NCBI GenBank assembly: GCA_964360635.1
Contig: CAYHXO010000003.1
Coordinates: 48,200 to 112,199, forward strand
Direction: 5' to 3'
DNA: 64,000 nt
DNA from: CALRGE01 sp964360635
GTDB taxonomy: Bacteria > Patescibacteriota > Gracilibacteria > UBA1369 > 2-02-FULL-48-14
The position numbers and the translations under genes were made by a program. The notes beneath the pieces were generated by a model, which saw nothing but the letters and a program-made list of their open reading frames with translations, made no database searches and was not told where the DNA came from. Positions 57,869-64,000 of this stretch are shown one piece after another; within the stretch, counting starts at the first letter, position 1, and every line of letters begins with the position of its first letter.

Positions 57869-59032
57869 TTGTTCAGCAGTCACAGCCGGACTAAAACTCG
57901 CATTTACCTTCACCACAATAGTATTGCTCACCTTCCCTGCCGTGTCATAAGCAATCACAGTATAAGTATTTTCCCCAACTTTCAGATTTTTGTATTCTGA
58001 AGTCGCAACGAAACGAAAACTTGAACCTCCTGCCTTAAAACCTTTCAAAGTATAAGGCACATTATTTCCATCCCAAGTCACTGTTACAGTTTCAGCAGTT
58101 CCATTCACAATTGTCCCTTCAATCGCTACTCCATCTTTTTCAATTGTCGCAGGGGAAATCGGAGAAGTAACGGAAATTACCAAACCTTCCAAAACTACAC
58201 CTGTTGAGGCCACAGGTTCAACAATTTCTACAGGTGTTTCAACCTTCGCAATAATTTCTTCATTAATTTCCCCGGTACTCGCATCCTGCATCACGCCCGC
58301 TTTAGCTAAAACCCAAGTGTAGAATACATCTCCCAATAAATCATCGCTGGAATTTTCAACGAGTATTACAGATTCACGTGCCAGCAGAGAAGTCTGTTTT
58401 GAATCAGGCATTGCAATTTTTTGACCGCTCTTCAAAATGGTATTTTCAATTACCACATCTTTATCAAGCATTTGCGGATTTGCTTCTCCGTTCAAAACAT
58501 AAATATACTCATTATCAGGAATATTTGAAGCAATATATTGTGTTTGCACGGATGCAATTTTCATCACATCAGTTTTCACATTCAAAGTCATCTGGCCTTC
58601 GTCGTTTGGAATTTGATTAACAAAAACTCGTCCATTTTTCAGATCAAGTGTCAAAAAATCATTATTATCTTCCGTCGATACATCTGAAAAAACTAGCGCG
58701 GTTTTTTGATCAAGTGTAATTTTACTTCCATTATAAAAAGTCAAAGTTGCATAAGTATTTTCAGCTGTTTCAATTTTATCTCCTTCAAGAATTATTTGTG
58801 AATTAGCCGCCACACTTGGGGTATCATCACCCCAAACAGTAACTTGCGCAGTACCCTTATCTACAGACAAAATTACCTCATCACGTTTTTCATTTTTAGT
58901 ATTAGTGGCAGAAGTGAAACAAGACTTTAAAAAAATCGCGCTAACTACGAGAAAAATCACCAACCAGAAAAACGAGGAAAATGTTTCTCTCTTTTTTTTC
59001 GGCTGATAACGTCTGTAATATGTGTAATTCAT
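57863..59032 (-). CDS. Membrane-anchored FecR-domain protein with C-terminal Ig-like domain
   Basis: 389 residues. A cytoplasmic basic start and one membrane segment (FFWLVIFLVVSAIFLKSCF), then a FecR-like domain (about 50-190: KGTAQVTVWGDD, TYATLTFYNGSKITLDQKTA), a linker, and a terminal Ig-like domain (about 285-380: GTIVNGTAETVTVTWDGNNV). It is therefore an outward-facing binding or sensing protein. FecR domains often partner ECF sigma factors, but the only such factor here is at 29475. It starts 4 bp after dnaA; its last 6 bp overlap mltG convergently. Confidence 0.75.
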   Translation of the reverse strand: MNYTYYRRYQPKKKRETFSSFFWLVIFLVVSAIFLKSCFTSATNTKNEKRDEVILSVDKGTAQVTVWGDDTPSVAANSQIILEGDKIETAENTYATLTFYNGSKITLDQKTALVFSDVSTEDNNDFLTLDLKNGRVFVNQIPNDEGQMTLNVKTDVMKIASVQTQYIASNIPDNEYIYVLNGEANPQMLDKDVVIENTILKSGQKIAMPDSKQTSLLARESVILVENSSDDLLGDVFYTWVLAKAGVMQDASTGEINEEIIAKVETPVEIVEPVASTGVVLEGLVISVTSPISPATIEKDGVAIEGTIVNGTAETVTVTWDGNNVPYTLKGFKAGGSSFRFVATSEYKNLKVGENTYTVIAYDTAGKVSNTIVVKVNASFSPAVTAEQL

Positions 59033-59035
59033 GCT

Positions 59036-60457
59036 CTAAATACCCATATCCTTTTTAATGGAATTTATGGCTTTAATCAAGTCCTGATCTTTCTTCAACA
59101 TTTTTTCAACCTTGTCACAGGCATGCATAACTGTTGTATGATTTTTTCCGCCAAAATCAGCCCCAATTTTCTCATATGAAAAATTCAATGCGGTTCTAAT
59201 CAAATGCATTGCAACCTGTCGTGGCTTCATAATCTCACTTTTTCTCGCTTCTCCAAAAACCTCAGCAGGCGCTACTTTATAATACTCAGCAACAATCTGC
59301 ACCACATCTTGAGAAGTTCTTGCTCGACTTAAATCCTGCTCGGCATTCATCTCAAACGGAATCGCCTTACGCAGTTTTTTCAAAATACTCGCCACGTGCC
59401 TAACTGTTGGGGTTGTATGTTCAAGTTCAGCTTCAGCAATCGCTTGTAAAAGTAAGCCTTCAAGTTCACGAACAGAATCAGGCACATTCTTGGCAATAAA
59501 TTCAAGCACTTCAGGATGAATCATTGATTGTTGTTCACGACATTTCGCATGCAAAATTGCCAATCTGGTTTCATAATCAGGATGCTGAACATCCACAATC
59601 ATGCCCATTCCAAATCGGCTCACAAGCCTGTCTTCCAAGCCACGTAAATCTCGGGGAGGCCTATCAGAACTAATTATAATTTGCTTGTTGTTGTCATACA
59701 GCTCGTTAAAAGTATGGAAAAATTCCTGTTGCGTCATTTCTTTATCAGCAAGAAATTGAATATCGTCGATAATCAAACAATCTACTTTTCTGTATCGATC
59801 TTTAAAAGCCTTTGAGTTTCTTTTTCCAATAGCTTCAACGATTTCATTCGTAAACCTTTCGCTAGTCATGTAAACCACAATTTTATCAGGATCATTTCTC
59901 AAAATTTCATTTCCGGTAGCCTGCAAAAGATGAGTCTTACCTAAGCCCACTCCGCCATAAACAAAGAGCGGATTGTATGCTTTTCCAGGGTTATGAGCCA
60001 CAGAATAACAAGCTGCATGAGCAAGACGGCTATTCTGACCAATCACATAATTATGAAGAGTATATTTCGGGTTCAAACATTTACTCGCAACTCCTTCCGC
60101 CAAACGCACTTCCTGTTTTCCAGGCAATTTTCTCATCTTCTTTTCATTCCCAAAAAATTTCGTAACATCAATACTTCGATTATCATTGTTTGAATCAAAA
60201 CCAGGCCTCACTTCAACAAGCAAATTCTGGAAACGTGGCTCTATAAAACGAATAGCAGCAATCAATTGCTCATTAAATTTATTTTCAAGCCAATCCTTAG
60301 CATACAAATTTGGCGCACCAACAGTCATGGTTCCTTCATGAAAAGAAATCACACCAGTATTCTGAAACCAAGTTAGAAAGTGTGCCTTTTTAACTTCAGG
60401 TTCTACTTTTTCGAGGATGCGAAGCCAAAGCTCACGTTCCGAAGAAACAGCTAGCAT
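59036..60457 (-). CDS. dnaA: Chromosomal replication initiator DnaA
   Basis: 473 residues: domain I, a linker, AAA+ domain III with Walker A GGVGLGKTHL and Walker B CLIIDDIQFLADKE, and DnaA-box binding domain IV with GGKNHTTVMHACDKVEKM. All key motifs are intact. No cluster of DnaA boxes was seen nearby, so this is not clearly the origin. A promoter lies at 60479-60508. Confidence 0.97.
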   Translation of the reverse strand: MLAVSSERELWLRILEKVEPEVKKAHFLTWFQNTGVISFHEGTMTVGAPNLYAKDWLENKFNEQLIAAIRFIEPRFQNLLVEVRPGFDSNNDNRSIDVTKFFGNEKKMRKLPGKQEVRLAEGVASKCLNPKYTLHNYVIGQNSRLAHAACYSVAHNPGKAYNPLFVYGGVGLGKTHLLQATGNEILRNDPDKIVVYMTSERFTNEIVEAIGKRNSKAFKDRYRKVDCLIIDDIQFLADKEMTQQEFFHTFNELYDNNKQIIISSDRPPRDLRGLEDRLVSRFGMGMIVDVQHPDYETRLAILHAKCREQQSMIHPEVLEFIAKNVPDSVRELEGLLLQAIAEAELEHTTPTVRHVASILKKLRKAIPFEMNAEQDLSRARTSQDVVQIVAEYYKVAPAEVFGEARKSEIMKPRQVAMHLIRTALNFSYEKIGADFGGKNHTTVMHACDKVEKMLKKDQDLIKAINSIKKDMGI

Positions 60458-60478
60458 ATGAAAATTGAATGGACTAGC

Positions 60479-60508
60479 ATTGTAAAACTGCTAAGTAGTT
60501 CAATGCAA
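60479..60508 (-). promoter_or_regulatory. dnaA promoter
   Basis: On the minus strand TTGCAT (60503-60508), 18-bp spacer, TACAAT (60479-60484). Leader about 15 nt. Confidence 0.55.
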
Positions 60509-60540
60509 GCAGCAACAAAAAAATTCCTTTGACACATCAC

Positions 60541-62049
60541 CTAAAATAGACGCAACACATCGTTGAAAGTGACGTATGCAATAAATAGCAGTAGGAAGAC
60601 AAAACCAGCACTATGGATATACCCTTCAATTCTTGGATTTGCCTTCTTTCCGGTCATTCCCTGAATTAGAATGAAAAGGAATCTTCCACCATCTAAAGCA
60701 GGAATTGGAAGGATATTAACAACTCCCAAGCTCAAAGATAAAAGTGCCATAAATCTTATTATCGCTGCGAAGCCATCTTGTAAAAACACATAGGTCATTT
60801 GCGCAATTCCAACTGGCCCAGAAACTCCATCTGGCACAGAACCACCGCTAACAAAACCTCCCAAAACTTTAACAAACATTACAGCAGTAAGTTTTCCAAG
60901 CCTCCACATATCTTTTACTGCCTGAACTGGCGCATAAAAACCGTACTGAACTTTGTGCACTTCAATTAAAGTATGAGGAACTAAAGCAGAATAAAATGAA
61001 ATTTCAGAGCTCTGAAATAGCTCGGCCACTGAAACTCCAACTCTACCGTCTTCACGAAGAGCAATTTCAAAATTTAAACTATTACCATCACGAAGAACCA
61101 TATACTTTATATTCTTTGCAGTATTTTTGCTTGTTGCAGTCACCACAGATTCAGCACTCAAAATCTGCTCATCATTGATCATTTTCACCTGGTCTCCAAC
61201 CATCAATCCAGTCTGTTCTGCAGGTGAGCCAATTTCTATATAAGAAATTACAGGGTAATGTGCAGGCTGAGTAACGTTAGTCTCAAGCATTCCAACACCA
61301 GGCCTGAAGTAAGAAATATCAAAAGAAATTTTATCTTGAATTGCTGCAAGTAAATCAGCCACTTCCAAAATCTGAGCACCATCAACAGTAGTTAAAACAT
61401 CGCCATCCTGCAATTTTCCATAAAAAATGGATTTCTGATCTTCAAAATAAGCAAGCCTATTTAAATAAGAAGGTGAAAATTGAGTTTTATCAATAGTCTC
61501 CGTCAGTACGTCTTCACCTTTTGAAATAATAGCCTGAGTACCCTCAGGAAGTGCCACCCATTTCTCAATACTAGTAACAGGGACTCCATCAACCTTCAAA
61601 ATTGTCTCACCTGATTTTGAAATAATTCCCGGCTGAATATCAACCTGACCAATTCTAATTGCATTATAAAAGTCATCAACATTCGCCAAAAGTGGCTCAA
61701 TTCCAATCAAGAATCCAAAAGTCAAAAGCAAAAATGACATCAAAAGATTCATAAAAACTCCGGCACAAACAATCTTTGTTTGAACCCAAAAAGATTGGTT
61801 GGAGAAACTTCGCTTATCGTGACTTGACGCATCTTCTCCAAGCATCCTCACAAATCCTCCAAATGGAATCCAGTTTATTGAATAAAGTGTTTCACCTTTT
61901 TTGATTCCCCAAATTCTTGGCGGCAAACCAAAACCGAATTCTTCAACTTTTACGCCTGCTCTCTTTGCGGCAGCAAAATGGCCCAATTCATGAACCAAAA
62001 TTAAAAAAGAGAAAATAAATATGAAAACTATTGCAGTGAGAAAATACAT
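60541..62049 (-). CDS. rseP: RIP metalloprotease (site-2 protease family)
   Basis: Intramembrane zinc protease. 502 residues: HELGHF (active-site zinc motif) near residue 21, two PDZ domains in the middle (about 120-320), and LPIPALDGGRF carrying the third zinc ligand. Long for the family, as in two-PDZ RseP. Substrate here unknown; candidates are membrane-anchored regulators or signal-peptide remnants. Last gene of the pyrH-frr-rseP group, 1 bp after frr. Confidence 0.93.
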   Translation of the reverse strand: MYFLTAIVFIFIFSFLILVHELGHFAAAKRAGVKVEEFGFGLPPRIWGIKKGETLYSINWIPFGGFVRMLGEDASSHDKRSFSNQSFWVQTKIVCAGVFMNLLMSFLLLTFGFLIGIEPLLANVDDFYNAIRIGQVDIQPGIISKSGETILKVDGVPVTSIEKWVALPEGTQAIISKGEDVLTETIDKTQFSPSYLNRLAYFEDQKSIFYGKLQDGDVLTTVDGAQILEVADLLAAIQDKISFDISYFRPGVGMLETNVTQPAHYPVISYIEIGSPAEQTGLMVGDQVKMINDEQILSAESVVTATSKNTAKNIKYMVLRDGNSLNFEIALREDGRVGVSVAELFQSSEISFYSALVPHTLIEVHKVQYGFYAPVQAVKDMWRLGKLTAVMFVKVLGGFVSGGSVPDGVSGPVGIAQMTYVFLQDGFAAIIRFMALLSLSLGVVNILPIPALDGGRFLFILIQGMTGKKANPRIEGYIHSAGFVFLLLFIAYVTFNDVLRLF

Positions 62050-62050
62050 T

Positions 62051-62596
62051 TTAGATTGTCATTATGGATTGTTCCTTCGCCCTTGCCATTGAATCAATTG
62101 ACTTATTAATCTCGTCTACCTTTTCCTGCATTTGTTTTTCAAGTCGATTTTTTTCATCTTCAGGAATTTCCTTATCATGCTCGGCTTTACTAAGAGTTCC
62201 CATATAATCATGCCTTATATTTCTAACGGAAATTTTTGCTTCTTCCGCCAAACGATTCACAACTTTTGCCAAATCTCTTCTTCGCTCTTCAGTAAGTGGT
62301 GGAATGCTCAAAATAATTGAAAGTCCATTATTTACAGGGTTTAAATTCAAATCAGAAACACGAATTGCCTTTTCAATTATTGCTAACATTGATCTATCCC
62401 AAGGCTGAATTTGAATGGTTTTTGCATCGGGAACAGAAACCCCGGCAACAGATTTTAAAGCCTGCATTGAGCCGTATGCCTCAACCATCATTCCCTCCAC
62501 CAAACCGGCAGAAGCCCGCCCAATCTGAAGTTTTTTATATTCTTCATCAAGATGAGTTGTTGTCTTATCAAAATCTTTTACAGGTAAGTTTATCAT
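62051..62596 (-). CDS. frr: Ribosome recycling factor
   Basis: Splits post-termination ribosomes with EF-G. 181 residues, with IQIQPWDRSMLAIIEKAI, LSIILSIPPLTEERRRDL and VRNIRHDYM in order. Directly follows pyrH by 1 bp, the classic order. Confidence 0.95.
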   Translation of the reverse strand: MINLPVKDFDKTTTHLDEEYKKLQIGRASAGLVEGMMVEAYGSMQALKSVAGVSVPDAKTIQIQPWDRSMLAIIEKAIRVSDLNLNPVNNGLSIILSIPPLTEERRRDLAKVVNRLAEEAKISVRNIRHDYMGTLSKAEHDKEIPEDEKNRLEKQMQEKVDEINKSIDSMARAKEQSIMTI

Positions 62597-62597
62597 T

Positions 62598-63293
62598 TTA
62601 TGAAATTAAAGTACCAATTTTTTTGCCCTTCACAGCTTTTAACAAATTACCGGATTTTTTCAAGTTAAACACCTGGACCTTTAAGCCATTTTCTTTCGCC
62701 AAAACAATCGCATTCAAATCCATCACTTCAAGACCTCTCTTTAAAACTTCATCGTAGGAAATTTTATCGAAAAACTTCGCCTTCGGGTTTTTCACAGGAT
62801 CAGAGTCATAAACTCCGTCAACTTTCGTTGCCTTCATCAAAACATCACAATTCAATTCCAATGCACGCAAAGCTGCTGCGGAATCAGTTGTAAAATAAGG
62901 ATTCCCGGTGCCACCACCACAAATCACAACCTCGCCTCTCTCTAACAAACCAATCCCACGAGAAGCCACAAAAGGCTCTGCGAAGTAAAATGAAACATGA
63001 GGTGCTAAAGCATTGGCCTTCACGCCAATAGATCTCAACGCATCTTGCAAAACTCTTGCGTTCATAATTGTTGCCATCATGCCAATCGTATCTGAATCAG
63101 CTCGAGAAATTTTGATTTTTTTATTATCACGAAATCGCCAAAAATTTCCGCCTCCAACAACAATCGCAACTTGCACCTTCGACTTTACAATCGCTTTAAT
63201 CTCATTACACAAAGTCAAAAGTGCATCAGGATCAATGCCACCTTCGGCGCTGCCCAAAACCTCGCCAGAAATTTTCAACATTATTCTTTTCAT
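62598..63293 (-). CDS. pyrH: UMP kinase
   Basis: Phosphorylates UMP to UDP. 231 residues: LKISGEVLG start, VGGGNFWRF nucleotide loop, ICGGGTGNPYFTTDSAAALR and MKATKVDGVYDSDP are the bacterial UMP kinase hallmarks. It overlaps the upstream small protein gene by 4 bp (ATGA). Confidence 0.96.
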   Translation of the reverse strand: MKRIMLKISGEVLGSAEGGIDPDALLTLCNEIKAIVKSKVQVAIVVGGGNFWRFRDNKKIKISRADSDTIGMMATIMNARVLQDALRSIGVKANALAPHVSFYFAEPFVASRGIGLLERGEVVICGGGTGNPYFTTDSAAALRALELNCDVLMKATKVDGVYDSDPVKNPKAKFFDKISYDEVLKRGLEVMDLNAIVLAKENGLKVQVFNLKKSGNLLKAVKGKKIGTLIS

Positions 63294-63619
63294 ACTAAAA
63301 ATTTAACAATAATACCGCCCAATAACAAGCCACCGGCAAATAAGAAAGGCCCCATTTTTCTTGGAGAAATTCCTCTAGCATTCGCCAAATCAGTTAACAA
63401 ATTTGTACTGATAATTACCTCCTCATTTTTATTCTTTTCTACAACCTCAATAAAACTATGATTCGCCACCAAGGTCACAAATCGATCAAAAGTAATCTTC
63501 ACATATGAAGATGCATTTATACCGGTTGTTCCCTCTTTTTTCACTTCCTCAGGCTTAATTTCCTTTCGCGTGAAAGGCATATTAATCTGTTCTTCGTCGG
63601 GAAGGTAAATGTCATCCAT
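63290..63619 (-). CDS. Small protein with C-terminal membrane anchor
   Basis: 109 residues, unknown family. Acidic/lysine-rich start (PFTRKEIKPEEVKKEGTTG), a central domain (SSYVKITFDRFVTLVANHSF), and a hydrophobic tail (MGPFLFAGGLLLGGIIVKFLV) that probably anchors it with the bulk in the cytoplasm. It heads the pyrH-frr-rseP operon. Confidence 0.65.
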   Translation of the reverse strand: MDDIYLPDEEQINMPFTRKEIKPEEVKKEGTTGINASSYVKITFDRFVTLVANHSFIEVVEKNKNEEVIISTNLLTDLANARGISPRKMGPFLFAGGLLLGGIIVKFLV

Positions 63620-63642
63620 CTGTTTGGCGTAAGATTGATGAA

Positions 63643-63671
63643 AGTTTACAGAAATTACACGACCAACTCAA
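63643..63671 (-). promoter_or_regulatory. Promoter of the pyrH-frr-rseP operon
   Basis: On the minus strand TTGAGT (63666-63671), 17-bp spacer, TAAACT (63643-63648). Leader about 17 nt before the ATG at 63619. Confidence 0.6.
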
Positions 63672-63718
63672 GCACTTATGAAGTCAAAACATTCTCTTAT
63701 CCCTCACCTTAGCAAAAA

Positions 63719-63919
63719 TTATTTCTGAAATATCGACGCAAACCTAGCCTCGCTCATAATTTTCATTACCTCTTCAGGCAAGAAAACTTTTCCGTTAATT
63801 GCAACGTAAACTCCATTTTCTAGATCTTCAAGTTTTGCAATCGCATAACCTAAACTAAATGGACCATCTGAGGGAGAAAATCCATTAATTGGAATAGCTG
63901 ATCCTGTAAGTATAATCAC
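63719..63919 (-). CDS. Small protein of unknown function
   Basis: 66 residues starting with GTG at 63919; a stop lies nine codons upstream and no ATG is available. Text such as LGYAIAKLEDLENGVYVAIN and EEVMKIMSEARFASIFQ looks like a real soluble protein. Family unknown. The GTG start and weak upstream signals lower confidence. Confidence 0.4.
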   Translation of the reverse strand: MIILTGSAIPINGFSPSDGPFSLGYAIAKLEDLENGVYVAINGKVFLPEEVMKIMSEARFASIFQK

Positions 63920-63948
63920 TTGATCAGTTCGTTTCCGATTTGCTTATG

Positions 63949-64000
63949 AAGCACTCCCCGAGCTTACGCACGGGGTTTCAGCCCAGCTCAAGCTTCGCTT
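63949..64000. other. GC-rich hairpin region at window edge
   Basis: CCCCG (63956-63960) pairs with CGGGG (63971-63975) around AGCTTACGCA, and an outer GAAGC/GCTTC pair may enclose it. Much more GC-rich than its surroundings. It may be the end of an insertion element or an RNA that continues past the window; too little is visible to decide. Confidence 0.3.

Noticed and set aside
60458..60540. Replication origin next to dnaA
   Set aside because: No DnaA-box cluster (TTATnCACA) or AT-rich unwinding repeat is visible in the short upstream gap; only a promoter is supported.
1..64000. tRNA, rRNA, tmRNA, SRP RNA or RNase P RNA genes and CRISPR arrays
   Set aside because: No T-loop/acceptor pattern, conserved RNA core or regularly spaced direct repeats was found by eye on either strand.

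Overview
The window is low-GC bacterial DNA with the standard genetic code: UGA is a stop (it ends lgt, murE and other genes). Several traits together suggest the Candidate Phyla Radiation (Patescibacteria), probably a Peregrinibacteria-like lineage: an archaeal-type triosephosphate isomerase, a stand-alone riboflavin kinase with a separate RibL-like adenylyltransferase, a MurE-like ligase without its first domain, many short hypothetical membrane proteins, and tight operons with ATGA or TAATATG junctions. The assignment is inference from gene content; no rRNA or tRNA gene was found. Layout: 1-4.3 kb holds pyrG, an unusual protein with two PilC/GspF N-terminal domains, a divergent lgt and a small membrane protein. 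4.3-7.2 kb is a zinc/manganese uptake operon (Fur/Zur regulator, ZnuA, ZnuC, ZnuB, minus strand) with a palindromic operator between its -35 and -10 boxes. 7.2-11.4 kb is a macromolecular synthesis operon (lipoprotein, dnaG, rpoD, greA) ending in a strong terminator. 11.5-13.6 kb is accessory: a broken DUF3800 gene, a candidate small RNA with its own promoter and terminator, an anchored protein behind a promoter with a G9 tract, and a VapBC-type toxin-antitoxin pair. 13.6-20.3 kb carries envelope and housekeeping genes (WecA/TagO-like transferase, truB, MurE-like ligase, HNH nuclease, riboflavin kinase, an eRF1-like protein, an O-antigen-ligase-like protein, tpiA). 20.4-30.0 kb is the most distinctive locus: a 1593-residue protein of unknown function, a 49-residue lipoprotein and a 1355-residue secreted protein with five cysteine-bracketed repeats, in one coupled transcription unit, followed by an ECF-like sigma factor. 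30-41.4 kb is mostly housekeeping (holA, glnA, TrmB-like regulator, efp with glutamine at the modification site, gatC-gatA, RibL-like enzyme, ftsX, recO). 41.4-45.3 kb is an accessory block with a DUF2806 protein and a restriction enzyme, C5 methyltransferase and Vsr repair nuclease. 45.3-55.4 kb has rel, membrane proteins, a proton-pumping pyrophosphatase and a secreted deacetylase plus GH3 hydrolase pair. 55.5-63.9 kb holds rplY, ybaB, mltG, a FecR-domain protein, dnaA and the pyrH-frr-rseP operon. Working together: sigma-70-type promoters are readable at many genes (TTGnnn, 16-18 bp, TAnnnT, often with extended -10), and several place the start site exactly on the start codon, which suggests leaderless transcripts. 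Envelope functions are a strong theme: lipoprotein acylation, undecaprenyl-linked glycan synthesis, wall ligase, wall hydrolases, secreted repeat proteins and intramembrane proteolysis. The best candidates for undescribed biology are the small RNA beside the DUF3800 remnant and the giant-protein/lipoprotein/repeat-protein/sigma locus.
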